Shown here: positions 11,495 through 21,869 of the stretch, one piece after another
Layout of the letters: each line of letters starts with the position of its first letter
Numbering within the stretch: the stretch's first letter is position 1
DNA from: Candidatus Planktophila versatilis
Lineage (GTDB): Bacteria; Actinomycetota; Actinomycetes; Nanopelagicales; Nanopelagicaceae
DNA length: 64,000 bases
Direction: 5' to 3'
Assembly: GCF_002288265.1 (NCBI RefSeq)
Contig: NZ_CP016778.1
Coordinates: forward strand, 558,001-622,000
Notes under the pieces: generated by a model
The model's input: only the letters and a program-made list of their open reading frames with translations
Told to the model about the DNA's origin: nothing
Databases searched by the model: none
Program-made: the position numbers and the translations under genes

Positions 11495-11534
11495 GGGAGT
11501 AGCAGCTAGAGCACTGGTAGAGTGCGCACTAAGC

Positions 11535-11576
11535 CCCCAGCGTTGTGGCGTTAAAAACAGCCACCTTTATCTGGGG
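11535..11576 (+). promoter_or_regulatory. Structured 5' leader hairpin of gap
   Basis: Two nested stems are visible: CCCCAG (11535-11540) with CTGGGG (11571-11576), and GTGGC (11545-11549) with GCCAC (11560-11564). They lie 27 bp before the gap ATG. A TAGAGT hexamer at 11518-11523 could be the -10 box, which would put the hairpin near the 5' end of the mRNA. Its function is unknown; stability control of an abundant glycolytic mRNA is one possibility. Confidence 0.4.
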
Positions 11577-11591
11577 CAATAAACAATGTAA

Positions 11592-12601
<1,010 letters not shown>

Positions 12602-12602
<1 letters not shown>

Positions 12603-13789
12603 TGACTTCATTGGTCGATCTAGATGTGGCAGGTAAGCGGGTATTTCTCCGGTGTGATCTCAACGTTCCTTTAAAGGAATCAAAGATCACAGATGACGGT
12701 CGTATCCGCGCATCGCTACCAACAATTAACGCACTCCTTGCAAAAGGCGCGAGCATTGTTATCGCAGCACATCTAGGTCGCCCCAAGGGTGAAGTAAAAC
12801 CAGAACTTTCACTAGCTCCAGTAGCGGTGCGTTTAGCTGAATTGCTTGGAAAACCGGTGCAATTTATCCCGGCAATTACGGGAGCCGATGTCACAGCAAA
12901 GGCGCAATCCCTTGCACCCGGAGAGATTTTGCTTCTGGAAAACATTCGCTTCGCATCAGCTGAGACATCTAAAGATGAGAGCGAACGTTTAGCTTTGGCC
13001 ACAGAGCTAGCGAAGTTAGCTGATATCTATGTGGGCGATGGCTTTGGCGCTGTGCACCGTAAACATGCTTCGGTATTTGATCTTCCTAAGTTGATGCCTC
13101 ATGCAGCAGGAACCTTGGTATCTGCCGAAGTTGAAGTGTTGAAAAAACTCACCGTTGATCCGGTGCGTCCTTATGGAGTTGTCCTTGGTGGGTCGAAGGT
13201 TTCCGACAAGATAGGTGTGATTGCTAACCTACTTGGAAAGGTAGACGTAATGGCCATTGGCGGAGGAATGCTCTTTACCTTCTTAGCTGCGCAAGGCAAG
13301 GAAATTGGAACTTCACTCGTTGAAGTAGATCTGATTGATACCGTCAAAGGGTTGATTAAGCAGGCCGAAGACTCTGGAGTTAAGTTATTAATCCCCACAG
13401 ATATCGTTATCGCTCCCACATTTTCAGCCGATGCAACACCGACGTTAGTCAGCTCGGATGCGATTCCGAATAATCAGATGGGACTTGATATCGGTCCGGA
13501 GTCAGCTGCTGCATTCGCAGCGGCGATTAAGAATTGCAAAACAGTTTTTTGGAATGGTCCGATGGGCGTCTTTGAATTTCCTAAATTTGCAGCCGGAACC
13601 AAAGTCATCGCACAAGCGCTGACTGAAGTCTCTGGAATTTCAGTAGTTGGTGGTGGCGATTCCGCGGCGGCAGTTCGAGCACTTGGATTCGAAGATTCCC
13701 AATTTGGCTATATCTCAACAGGCGGCGGAGCATCACTTGAATACCTTGAAGGTAAAGAGCTCCCTGGTCTGACCGCACTTGATCTGTAG
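12602..13789 (+). CDS. pgk: Phosphoglycerate kinase
   Basis: The enzyme transfers phosphate from 1,3-bisphosphoglycerate to ADP, giving ATP and 3-phosphoglycerate. The 395-residue protein has RVFLRCDLNVPL near the N-terminus, the substrate-binding AAHLGRPKGE, the hinge and nucleotide-binding motifs VVLGGSKVSDKIGVI and VFWNGPMGVFE, and the C-terminal GGGDSAAAV. The length is normal. It is translationally coupled to gap (one-base overlap) and lies 24 bp before tpiA. Confidence 0.97.
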
Positions 13790-13813
13790 CATTCGACACC
13801 AAAGGAGAACCAA

Positions 13814-14587
13814 ATGCGTAAACCGTTAATGGCGGGCAACTGGAAGATGAACCTCAATCACCTTGAGGCGATTGCAGTTGCTCAAAAACTCGTCTACTCA
13901 CTTGCCGATAAAGATTACGACGAAGTCGATGTTGCAATTATTCCTCCCTTTACCGATATCCGGTCCATTCAGACCATGGTCGATGGTGATCGTCTTCGTC
14001 TGCAATATGGCGCGCAAGATCTCTCGCCGGAAGCATCTGGTGCTTTCACCGGTGATATCTCTGGCTCGATGCTCGCAAAATTAGGCTGCACCTTTGTTGT
14101 GATTGGTCACTCCGAACGACGCGCCATCCATCATGAAGATGATGCACTTATTAATCGTAAAATCAGGGCGGCACTTACCCATGAGCTCACGCCAATCTTC
14201 TGTGTCGGCGAAGATCTACCAGTGCGCGAATCAGGTGCTCACGTTTCACATGTCATCCGCCAAGTGCGGGCAGGTCTAGAGGGATTTCATAAACCAGAGC
14301 TAAAGAAAATTGTGATTGCCTATGAACCAGTATGGGCAATTGGAACTGGCAAGAGTGCCACACCAGAAGATGCACAAGAAGTATGTGCGGCTATCCGGGA
14401 AGAGATTGAGCAGATAGGTTCGTCAGAGATTGCTGCAAATATGAGAATCCTCTACGGCGGTTCAGTGAAATCTTCCAACATTGCAGAGATCATGAAGCAG
14501 GCCGATGTCGATGGCGCCCTCATTGGGGGAGCAAGCCTTGACCCAGAAGAGCTGGCAAAGATTGCCAAGTTCCACGCCCAGGCGTGA
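13814..14587 (+). CDS. tpiA: Triosephosphate isomerase
   Basis: The enzyme interconverts dihydroxyacetone phosphate and glyceraldehyde 3-phosphate. The 257-residue TIM barrel shows the substrate lysine motif AGNWKMN at the N-terminus, the catalytic histidine in VIGHSERR, the catalytic glutamate in [11 protein letters not shown] and the phosphate-binding ILYGGSVK. An AAAGGAGA ribosome binding site is correctly placed before the ATG at 13814. With gap and pgk it completes the triose part of glycolysis at one locus. Confidence 0.97.
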   Translation: MRKPLMAGNWKMNLNHLEAIAVAQKLVYSLADKDYDEVDVAIIPPFTDIRSIQTMVDGDRLRLQYGAQDLSPEASGAFTGDISGSMLAKLGCTFVVIGHSERRAIHHEDDALINRKIRAALTHELTPIFCVGEDLPVRESGAHVSHVIRQVRAGLEGFHKPELKKIVIAYEPVWAIGTGKSATPEDAQEVCAAIREEIEQIGSSEIAANMRILYGGSVKSSNIAEIMKQADVDGALIGGASLDPEELAKIAKFHAQA

Positions 14588-14646
14588 TTCAAGAGTTTCC
14601 CATTCATTCGGGTATCCTGTTCCCCTACCTCTAGAGGAGTTTCACC

Positions 14647-14877
14647 GTGGCTTTAGCGCTTTCAATCTTTCTCGTCATCACCAGTTTCTTGATGATTCTC
14701 TTGGTTTTACTCCATAAGGGCAAAGGATCAGGACTCTCTGATCTCTTCGGCGGCGGAATCTCTTCTAACTACGGAGGATCTTCTGTAGTTGAAAAAAATC
14801 TTGATCGCATCACCATTGTCGTTGGTGGCCTCTGGTTCGCCGGTGTCGTAGCTCTCTCTCTTGTTTTGAAAGGTTAA
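14647..14877 (+). CDS. secG: Preprotein translocase subunit SecG
   Basis: SecG is the small accessory subunit of the SecYEG channel in the cytoplasmic membrane. The 76-residue protein has two predicted membrane helices (about 3-20 and 54-74) flanking the conserved loop LLHKGKGSGLSDLFGGG. The GTG start at 14647 is preceded by AGAGGAG, part of a CCTCTAGAGG palindrome at 14628-14637 that could partly hide the ribosome binding site. The place between tpiA and rbpA is standard for Actinobacteria. Confidence 0.93.
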   Translation: MALALSIFLVITSFLMILLVLLHKGKGSGLSDLFGGGISSNYGGSSVVEKNLDRITIVVGGLWFAGVVALSLVLKG

Positions 14878-14880
14878 TTC

Positions 14881-15222
14881 ATGGCAAGTGCAATTCGCGG
14901 CAGTCGTGTCGGTGCTGGCCCAATGGGCGAGGCCGAGCGCGGAGATCAGATTGAACGCGCCACCGTTTCGTATTGGTGTGCAAATGCCCATGAGGTAAGA
15001 CCTTCTTTTGCAGTTGAAGAGACGGTCGTCATTCCGGACCAATGGGATTGCCCTAAGTGCGGCCTTCCGGCAGGTCGCGATAAAGCGAATCCACCATCAG
15101 CGGTTGTCAATGTTCCTTATAAGACTCACCTTGCTTATGTGAAGGAAAGACGCACAGATAAAGAAGGCGAAAAGATTCTTGAAGATGCCTTGCGCAAACT
15201 TCGCGGCGACGATATCGAATAA
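14881..15222 (+). CDS. rbpA: RNA polymerase-binding protein RbpA
   Basis: RbpA is an actinobacterial protein that binds the principal sigma factor and RNA polymerase and stabilises the open promoter complex. The 113-residue protein has the basic N-terminus SAIRGSRVGAGPMGE, a central core with Cys33, His37, Cys57 and Cys60 in the spacing used by zinc-binding RbpA of the Streptomyces type, and the C-terminal sigma-interaction helix KTHLAYVKERR...ILEDALRKLR. Mycobacterial RbpA lacks these zinc ligands, so this is the zinc form. It converges with pgi, with only 9 bp between the stops. Confidence 0.93.
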   Translation: MASAIRGSRVGAGPMGEAERGDQIERATVSYWCANAHEVRPSFAVEETVVIPDQWDCPKCGLPAGRDKANPPSAVVNVPYKTHLAYVKERRTDKEGEKILEDALRKLRGDDIE

Positions 15223-15231
15223 AGATTTAGA

Positions 15232-16767
15232 TTAAAGATTTTTCGCAGCTGCGAGAATCTGATCAATACCCACTTTGCGGTTCTGCAGATGCAGACGTAA
15301 GAGTGGGTATTTTCTTGCCGCAAGTGCGCGGTTATCACCTATCGCTTGCGCCATCAATAGCGTGCGCAGCGAAAACTCTTTACCTGGAATTTGGTAGTCA
15401 GTATGTGTCTCACCGGTAATCTGTAAGAAGGAACCATTTTGCTGTCCACCTTTATGAAACTGTCCCGTGGAGTGCAGGAATCGTGGACCCCAGCCAAAAG
15501 ATGTTGGTCGTCCTGATTTGGATGCCAGAATTGATCGCAGCTCTGCAATCTTCTTATCATCTCGGCGATCTAGGTAGGCCATGATCGCGATGTAGCCACC
15601 TTCTTTTACATCTTCGATAAAAGTTGCCAGCGCATCTGTGAGTGATTGGCCTTCCCCAAAGATTTCAACACCGGCATCTACTTGCCGAGGCTTTAGCTCT
15701 GGAAGTTCGTTCTTCCATTCTGCTAAACAGGCAGATGTCTGTTCTTTAGCTTCGGTGACATTGGGTTGGTTGAAGGGATCAATTTTAAGAGCGAGGCCGA
15801 GGAGTGCTGTGACCCATTCCCAGAAAATAAAGTGAGCACCGAGTGCGCCTTCGACAACTAAATCAGTTTCGTTGCCGCAATAGCTCACTGTGAAAGCACC
15901 GCCGATTGCAGCGTTAGTAGTGTTTTCTGTGACTATCGGCAGGCGCCCGACTGAGTTCTTCCCAGTTGATTCTGCAATCAGTTGCTCAATCCAATCTGAT
16001 AAGCCAGGCATATCTGATTGCGCATCAGTGAAGCCGATGTATTGCTCACTTTGAGTCGCCAAGAGATAAGCGGTATCGAGTACTGGTTGGGCTTCCGCGA
16101 GGAAAGACTCCTTTTCAATACGAGATTCTTCAAGGAGTGATTTCACGGGTGAACCAGATAGCGCAGAAGGTGCCAGTCCGAAGGCGCCAAGCACACTAAA
16201 TCTTCCACCGACCTGAGGGTCGGCATTGAGAACTGTGAAGCCTTGCGCGCGCGCATCAACATCTAGGGGAGAGCCAGGGTCAGTCACAAAAAGGAAATGG
16301 TCGACGGGCTTTAGTCCAGCGTCTTCAAACTTCTGCGCTAAGAGAGCGCGTTGTGAAGCTGTTTCAATTGTGGAACCAGATTTAGAACTCACAATCACCA
16401 GTGTCTTACTCAAATCACCGTTGAGTGCGTGCACGGCATAGTTCGGATCAGTTGAGTCGAAGATAAAAACATCATTTTTGTAAGTCTGAGCGATGACCTC
16501 AGGGCCAAGTGAAGAGCCTCCCATTCCGCAGAGAATGATGCGGGAGAGTGAGGAGAATTTCTGAGCTAGAGCATCTAGCTGGGGGAGTAAGGCGGCGGAA
16601 GTTGTTGGTAAATCAACCCAGTTCAAACGAATGGCAGCTTCTGCGGCGGCAGCTGCGCCCCATGTGTTTGCATCCTTCGCCGCAATCTTTACATGCGCTT
16701 TCGCTAAAGATTTATAGAGTTCAGATTGGCGATCGACCTTGGAAAGTGCGCGCCCAGATAACTTCAT
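15232..16767 (-). CDS. pgi: Glucose-6-phosphate isomerase
   Basis: The enzyme interconverts glucose 6-phosphate and fructose 6-phosphate. The 511-residue protein shows the sugar-phosphate-binding motifs CGMGGSSLGPEV and VIVSSKSGSTIET and the C-terminal region GETHTDYQIPG. It resembles the isomerase half of the fused transaldolase/isomerase proteins known in some bacteria more than the ~550-residue classical Pgi, but no transaldolase domain is attached. Its ATG directly abuts the tkt stop codon. ctaA, tkt and pgi probably form one minus-strand operon. Confidence 0.92.
   Translation of the reverse strand: MKLSGRALSKVDRQSELYKSLAKAHVKIAAKDANTWGAAAAAEAAIRLNWVDLPTTSAALLPQLDALAQKFSSLSRIILCGMGGSSLGPEVIAQTYKNDVFIFDSTDPNYAVHALNGDLSKTLVIVSSKSGSTIETASQRALLAQKFEDAGLKPVDHFLFVTDPGSPLDVDARAQGFTVLNADPQVGGRFSVLGAFGLAPSALSGSPVKSLLEESRIEKESFLAEAQPVLDTAYLLATQSEQYIGFTDAQSDMPGLSDWIEQLIAESTGKNSVGRLPIVTENTTNAAIGGAFTVSYCGNETDLVVEGALGAHFIFWEWVTALLGLALKIDPFNQPNVTEAKEQTSACLAEWKNELPELKPRQVDAGVEIFGEGQSLTDALATFIEDVKEGGYIAIMAYLDRRDDKKIAELRSILASKSGRPTSFGWGPRFLHSTGQFHKGGQQNGSFLQITGETHTDYQIPGKEFSLRTLLMAQAIGDNRALAARKYPLLRLHLQNRKVGIDQILAAAKNL
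15236..15260. terminator. Candidate bidirectional terminator between rbpA and pgi
   Basis: A dyad (AGATT with AATCT around the 12-bp palindrome TCGCAGCTGCGA) lies over the last pgi codons, between two convergent genes. T-rich sequence follows on the minus-strand side only (CTTTAATC), so termination of pgi is more likely than of rbpA. Confidence 0.35.
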
Positions 16768-18816
16768 CTAGCCCAGTGCCTTCTTGACCGTACTGACAAT
16801 TGCATCGGGTGTAAAACCAAATTCGGTAAAGAGCTTATTGCCCGAAGCTGATGCACCGAAGTGGTCGAGCGAGATAATCACACCGCTATCACCAACGTAT
16901 TCACGCCAACCTTGAGCTATTCCTGCCTCAATACTCACGCGCAATGATTTCATTGGCAGTACAGATTCTCGATATGCAGGGGTCTGCTCGTTAAACCATT
17001 CCAGGCAGGGCGCACTCACAACGCGAGTGGAGTGCCCATCCTTTTCCAAAGCGAGCTGAACATCGAGTGCGATGCCGACCTCTGAGCCGGTTGCGATGAT
17101 GACAATCTTTGGTGCAGAAGAGGCTTCCTTCAAAATATAGGCGCCCAGATCGACCCCGGTTGCGGCGCCATGGGTCGTGCGATCAACTGTACGTAAATTT
17201 TGACGAGACAGGAGGATGCCGGCGGGCTCTTGTCGTGTGAGGATTGAGCGCCACGCTTGGGTAACTTCATTAGCATCTGCCGGACGAATGACGGCAAAGT
17301 TTGGAATAGCGCGCAGCGCTGCAAAATGTTCTATCGGTTGATGTGTAGGGCCATCTTCGCCTAAGCCAATCGAATCATGTGTCCAGATAAATGTGCTGGG
17401 AATATCCATGAGAGCTGCCAGGCGCACAGCAGGTCTCATATAGTCGCTAAAGACTGCAAATGTTCCACCGAAGGAACGAGTAAGACCATGCAGAGTTATT
17501 CCGTTAAGGATGGAGCCCATCGCATGCTCGCGAATACCGAAGTGAATAATGCGACCATAAGGGTCGGCGTTCTTCATCGCACTTGTTGCTGGCAAGAATG
17601 AATTTCCACCTTCAATAGTGGTGTTATTACTATCTGCTAAGTCTGCAGATCCGCCCCAGAATTCAGGAAGCACCTTTGCAATGGCGTTGATGACTTGTCC
17701 GGAAGCGGCGCGAGTGGCAACTTCTTTTCCACTTTCAAAGACAGGAAGATCCTTATCCCAGCCTTTCGGCAGTTCTTTTGTGACAAGGCGGGCAAGCAGT
17801 TCTGCGCGTGCTGGATGGGCTGACTTCCACTCAGTGAATTTCTTACTCCACATGGCATGCGCTGCTGCGCCGCGATCTTTCACAGCGCGAACATGGGCAA
17901 AAACTTCTGCCGGCATTGCAAACCTTTCTTCTGGATTAAGCCCCAACTCAACCTTAGTTGCGGCAATCTCTTCATCTCCAAGAGCTGAACCGTGAGACTT
18001 GGCAGTGCCACGCAACTTAGGGGCAGGCCAGGCGATAACAGAGTGCATGCGAATCAGAGATGGCTTGGCAGTGTTGCTCTTCGCAGCAATCATCGCCTTA
18101 TCTAGTGCACCGAGATTAATGTTGCCATCAGGTAGTGCAGAGACTTCGTGCACGTCCCAGCCATATGCGCGATAGCGCGCAGCAACATCTTCGGTAAAGG
18201 CAACGTGGGTATCGCCTTCAATTGAGATGCGATTATCATCATAAATAATATTGAGATTACCGAGTGCTTGCGTTCCGGCAAGTGAGGATGCTTCACCTGA
18301 TACACCTTCTTGTAGATCACCATCAGAACAGATAACCCAGATGGAGTGATCAAAGAGAGATTGGCCAGCAGGTGCTTCAGGGTCCAGAAGTCCACGTTCA
18401 TAGCGCGCAGCCATGGCAAAGCCGACAGCGGTTGCAACTCCAGCGCCGAGTGGACCGGTTGTCATTTCAACTCCCACCGTGTGGCCGTATTCCGGATGTC
18501 CTGGTGTCAATGAATCAAAAGTTCTAAATGACTGCATATCTTGCATCTCAAGCCCGTAGCCGCTGAAGAAGAGTTGGGTGTAAAGCGTTAGTGATGAATG
18601 ACCGCAAGAGAGAATGAAGCGATCGCGGCCTAACCAATGCGGGTTGGCCGGATCATGCACGAGATGTCGTTGAAATAAGTTATATGCCACTGGCGCGAGT
18701 GCCATCGCGGTTCCGGGATGGCCATTTCCGACTTTTTGTACCGCATCCATCGCGAGGGCGCGAGCATATGCAACCGCGCGATCATCGAGTTCGGTCCAAC
18801 CAGCTATCTGTGTCAT
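16768..18816 (-). CDS. tkt: Transketolase
   Basis: Transketolase moves two-carbon units between sugar phosphates in the non-oxidative pentose phosphate pathway, using thiamine diphosphate. The 682-residue protein has GNGHPGTAMALAP near the N-terminus, the cofactor-binding CSDGDLQEGVSGEASSLAG, the pyrimidine-domain GIREHAMGSILNG, and THDSIGLGEDGPTHQPIEH. An AAGGAGA ribosome binding site precedes the ATG. In many actinobacteria transaldolase and zwf follow tkt; here pgi follows directly. Confidence 0.96.
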   Translation of the reverse strand: MTQIAGWTELDDRAVAYARALAMDAVQKVGNGHPGTAMALAPVAYNLFQRHLVHDPANPHWLGRDRFILSCGHSSLTLYTQLFFSGYGLEMQDMQSFRTFDSLTPGHPEYGHTVGVEMTTGPLGAGVATAVGFAMAARYERGLLDPEAPAGQSLFDHSIWVICSDGDLQEGVSGEASSLAGTQALGNLNIIYDDNRISIEGDTHVAFTEDVAARYRAYGWDVHEVSALPDGNINLGALDKAMIAAKSNTAKPSLIRMHSVIAWPAPKLRGTAKSHGSALGDEEIAATKVELGLNPEERFAMPAEVFAHVRAVKDRGAAAHAMWSKKFTEWKSAHPARAELLARLVTKELPKGWDKDLPVFESGKEVATRAASGQVINAIAKVLPEFWGGSADLADSNNTTIEGGNSFLPATSAMKNADPYGRIIHFGIREHAMGSILNGITLHGLTRSFGGTFAVFSDYMRPAVRLAALMDIPSTFIWTHDSIGLGEDGPTHQPIEHFAALRAIPNFAVIRPADANEVTQAWRSILTRQEPAGILLSRQNLRTVDRTTHGAATGVDLGAYILKEASSAPKIVIIATGSEVGIALDVQLALEKDGHSTRVVSAPCLEWFNEQTPAYRESVLPMKSLRVSIEAGIAQGWREYVGDSGVIISLDHFGASASGNKLFTEFGFTPDAIVSTVKKALG

Positions 18817-18827
18817 CTCTCTTCTCC

Positions 18828-19706
18828 TTATGCGTGTTTACGTACAACTGAAAGCCGGATTCGCCATGCCGTAATCCAGACGAGAACGGAACCAAGTAAG
18901 TGCAGCATCACTAAGCCTTCTGGCACTCCTAGAAAGTATTGAATATACCCAAGGAGGCCTTGAAGAAGTGTCAGAATAAAAAATATCTTAATCCAACGTT
19001 TGGTCTCAAAACGTAGATTAGGTGAGAGGAAGAAGAGAACGGTAACAACAATTAAGAGCCAGACCGCGGCACTATGAAAACGAGTGATGGTAGTGATACC
19101 GAAATCTAGACGAGGGGCATCGACATCACCGGCATGCGGTCCAGATCCCGTGACTAGTGTGCCAATAGCAATTGCGACAAATGCCAGAGTTAGGTGCAGT
19201 AAAGAAAAGCGTGAAATTCTCACCTGAGATGCAGATGTTCGCACTTGCGGATGATGTCTCCGCGAATGCAGTGATGTAGCTGCGGCAATCAGTGCTATTG
19301 AAAGAATAAAGTGCGATGCCACAGCTAGTGGGTTCAGATCAGTTAGTACTGTAATTCCACCCAGGACTCCTTGGCCTAAAATTCCCAAAATTTGAGTGGC
19401 AGCCAAAAATCTTAGGTCGCGACGTCTGCTGCGAAACACGGCAATAAAGGTTGCAAGAGCAGCAAAGAGCAGTGCGAATGTGAGTAAGCGATTTCCGAAT
19501 TCAATCCATGCATGAAAGGCGCCTTCAGCTTGTCCTTCAACTGGTAGATAAGAGCCGGGCACGCACTCTGGCCAGGTGGGACATCCCAAACCCGAGCCGG
19601 TCACGCGCACCGCTCCTCCGGTCACGACTAAGGCTGATTGAAGAAAGAGCAGGAGGCCGGTGAGGGTTGGCAGTAGGCGATTTGCAATCGTCCCGGATTT
19701 ACTCAC
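18828..19706 (-). CDS. ctaA: Heme A synthase (COX15/CtaA family)
   Basis: CtaA oxidises a methyl group of heme O to give heme A, the cofactor of aa3-type cytochrome c oxidase. The 292-residue membrane protein has about eight predicted helices. Conserved segments include VTGGAVRVTGSGLGCPTWPEC, HAWIEFGNRLLT and FHSAAVWLLI, with histidines that bind heme; GSGLGCPTWPEC carries the conserved cysteine. The GTG start at 19706 is preceded by a TAGGCT box, not by a ribosome binding site. ctaB (heme O synthase) is not adjacent. Confidence 0.93.
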   Translation of the reverse strand: MSKSGTIANRLLPTLTGLLLFLQSALVVTGGAVRVTGSGLGCPTWPECVPGSYLPVEGQAEGAFHAWIEFGNRLLTFALLFAALATFIAVFRSRRRDLRFLAATQILGILGQGVLGGITVLTDLNPLAVASHFILSIALIAAATSLHSRRHHPQVRTSASQVRISRFSLLHLTLAFVAIAIGTLVTGSGPHAGDVDAPRLDFGITTITRFHSAAVWLLIVVTVLFFLSPNLRFETKRWIKIFFILTLLQGLLGYIQYFLGVPEGLVMLHLLGSVLVWITAWRIRLSVVRKHA

Positions 19707-19713
19707 GCTGCGT

Positions 19714-19719
19714 AGCCTA
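19714..19719 (-). promoter_or_regulatory. Candidate -10 box for leaderless ctaA mRNA
   Basis: On the minus strand TAGGCT ends 7 nt before the ctaA GTG. It shares the 82-bp divergent region with the sufR promoter. Confidence 0.45.
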
Positions 19720-19776
19720 TGACCTACACATCAGTAGGACGCGCCGGCTCGAGTGGCAAGGGCGAGGGAATTACGA

Positions 19777-19791
19777 CACAATAGTGTTGTG
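19777..19791. promoter_or_regulatory. Candidate SufR operator overlapping the sufR start
   Basis: The inverted repeat CACAA-N5-TTGTG ends on the likely sufR GTG start codon, and a second dyad (ACAC-N4-GTGT) overlaps it. A repressor bound here would block the promoter of the whole suf operon. The assignment is positional; no experimental consensus was available to compare. Confidence 0.35.
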
Positions 19792-20463
19792 AAAATCGAT
19801 GACCTCAGTACACGTGATGCTGTAGCGCGCTCGGTTCTAGAAAATGGTCCCTCCACTGCGGTAATTCTTGGCGCCAGACTCAGACTTACGCCTCCAGGCA
19901 TTCGCCGCCATCTTGAAATTCTCGTAGCCGATGGAATTCTGGAAGCGCGCGATCCGCATGTGGCTCTTACGCGAGGACGCGGTCGGCCTTCAAAAGTTTT
20001 CGTGATGACCGATGCTGGTCGGGAACAGTTTGAGCATTCCTACGATGACTTAGCTGTTGCCGCGTTGAAATTCATGTCATCGCAATCCGGAGAACATCAG
20101 GTCTATGCCTTTGCCCAATCTCGCGCAGATGACATTGAACGCAAAGCAACTGTGGCCCTGGCTAAGTCGCCGAATAAAACAGAAGCGCTGGCAACTTTCT
20201 TAACCGAGCAAGGTTATGCGGCAAGCATTGAAACCCATGCCAATGGTGAACAACTCTGTCAGCACCACTGCCCAATCGCACACGTGGCCGCTGAATTCCC
20301 CCAACTATGCGAGACCGAGACCGAAATCTTCTCCAAGATTCTAGGAACACACGTGCAACGACTGGCAACGATTGCCCATGGCGATGGCGTGTGTACTACT
20401 TATATTCCAAAGACTGTCAGTAATAAGAAAGTTACAACTACCGCTGGAAAGGCACACAAATGA
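19789..20463 (+). CDS. sufR: SufR-type iron-sulfur sensing transcriptional regulator
   Basis: The 224-residue protein has an N-terminal winged helix ([21 protein letters not shown], then the wing [10 protein letters not shown]) and a C-terminal cluster-binding half with four cysteines in [17 protein letters not shown] and GVCTTYIP, the arrangement of SufR repressors. In cyanobacteria and actinobacteria SufR represses suf when it holds a cluster. I prefer the GTG at 19789 to the in-frame GTG at 19753 because the upstream residues are not family-like. The stop overlaps sufB by 4 bp, so it is the first gene of the suf operon. Confidence 0.9.
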   Translation: MKIDDLSTRDAVARSVLENGPSTAVILGARLRLTPPGIRRHLEILVADGILEARDPHVALTRGRGRPSKVFVMTDAGREQFEHSYDDLAVAALKFMSSQSGEHQVYAFAQSRADDIERKATVALAKSPNKTEALATFLTEQGYAASIETHANGEQLCQHHCPIAHVAAEFPQLCETETEIFSKILGTHVQRLATIAHGDGVCTTYIPKTVSNKKVTTTAGKAHK

Positions 20464-21869
20464 CAACAGCACATCCAGAACTCGAAGGCCTCGGAAATTA
20501 CGAGTACGGCTGGTCAGATAGCAACGATGCCGGATCTAATGCAAAGCGTGGTCTGAGTGAAGAGGTAGTTCGCGATATTAGCTCTAAGAAATCAGAGCCA
20601 CAGTGGATGCTTGACCTGCGCCTGAAAGGCCTGGATCTCTTCTATAAGAAGCCAATGCCATCATGGGGTTCAGATCTCTCAGGTATTTTCTTTGACACCA
20701 TTAAGTACTTCGTGCGCTCTACTGAGAAGCAGGCAGCTACCTGGGATGACCTTCCAGATGACATTAAGAACACATACGATCGCCTTGGTATCCCAGAGGC
20801 AGAAAAGCAACGCCTAGTTTCTGGTGTTGCAGCCCAGTATGAATCTGAAGTTGTCTATCACTCAATCCGGGAAGACCTTGAGAAGCAAGGCGTGATCTTC
20901 CTTGATACCGATAGCGGCCTAAAGCAGCACCCAGAACTCTTCAAAGAGTATTTCGGAACCGTTATTCCGGTTGGGGATAATAAGTTCGCAGCTCTCAACA
21001 CCTCTGTCTGGTCTGGTGGTTCATTTATTTATGTTCCTAAGGGTGTCCATGTGGATATTCCATTGCAGGCATATTTCCGCATCAACACTGAGAACATGGG
21101 TCAATTCGAGCGCACTCTTATTATCGCTGATGAAGATTCATACATTCACTATGTTGAAGGTTGCACCGCTCCCATCTATAAGTCAGATTCACTTCACTCA
21201 GCAGTAGTTGAAATCATCGTTAAGAAGGGTGCCCGCGTTCGTTACACAACGATTCAGAACTGGTCGAATAACGTTTATAACTTGGTAACAAAGCGCGCCA
21301 CATGTGCCGAAGGTGCAACGATGGAATGGGTTGATGGAAATATTGGCTCAAAGGTCACCATGAAGTATCCAGCTGTAATGTTGATGGGTCCTCACGCAAA
21401 GGGTGAGACTCTCTCACTTGCATTTGCCGGTCCTGGTCAACACCAAGATTCGGGTGCAAAGATGGTTCATGCTGCGCCATATACATCTTCTTCGGTAATC
21501 TCTAAATCAGTTGCCCGCGGGGGAGGTCGTACCTCTTATCGCGGACTCGTTCAGGTTCAAGAAGGCGCTCATCACTCAGCAAGCACAGTTAAATGTGATG
21601 CGCTGCTGGTAGATACCATTTCGCGTTCTGACACATACCCGTATGTAGATATTCGCGAAGATGATGTCTCAATGGGTCACGAAGCAACTGTCTCAAAGAT
21701 TTCAGATGATCAGCTGTTCTATCTCATGTCACGTGGACTTAATGAGGATGAAGCGATGGCAATGATTGTTCGTGGATTTATCGAACCAATCGCCCGCGAA
21801 CTTCCAATGGAGTACGCACTTGAACTTAACCGCCTGATCGAATTGCAGATGGAAGGTGCTGTCGGATAA
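20460..21869 (+). CDS. sufB: Fe-S cluster assembly scaffold SufB
   Basis: SufB is the core scaffold of the SufBCD complex on which Fe-S clusters are built. The 469-residue protein ends in the conserved beta-helix and C-terminal region: [36 protein letters not shown], and [25 protein letters not shown]. The ATG overlaps the sufR stop by 4 bp and the sufB stop shares one base with the sufD ATG. No intein is inserted, unlike in some mycobacterial sufB genes. Confidence 0.97.
   Translation: MTTAHPELEGLGNYEYGWSDSNDAGSNAKRGLSEEVVRDISSKKSEPQWMLDLRLKGLDLFYKKPMPSWGSDLSGIFFDTIKYFVRSTEKQAATWDDLPDDIKNTYDRLGIPEAEKQRLVSGVAAQYESEVVYHSIREDLEKQGVIFLDTDSGLKQHPELFKEYFGTVIPVGDNKFAALNTSVWSGGSFIYVPKGVHVDIPLQAYFRINTENMGQFERTLIIADEDSYIHYVEGCTAPIYKSDSLHSAVVEIIVKKGARVRYTTIQNWSNNVYNLVTKRATCAEGATMEWVDGNIGSKVTMKYPAVMLMGPHAKGETLSLAFAGPGQHQDSGAKMVHAAPYTSSSVISKSVARGGGRTSYRGLVQVQEGAHHSASTVKCDALLVDTISRSDTYPYVDIREDDVSMGHEATVSKISDDQLFYLMSRGLNEDEAMAMIVRGFIEPIARELPMEYALELNRLIELQMEGAVG

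Noticed and set aside
11497-11570. A tRNA-like segment (GGTAGAGTGC resembling a D-arm) before gap
   Set aside because: There is no GTTCGA-type T-loop, no acceptor stem closure and no anticodon arm of the right size; I read it as a structured leader instead.
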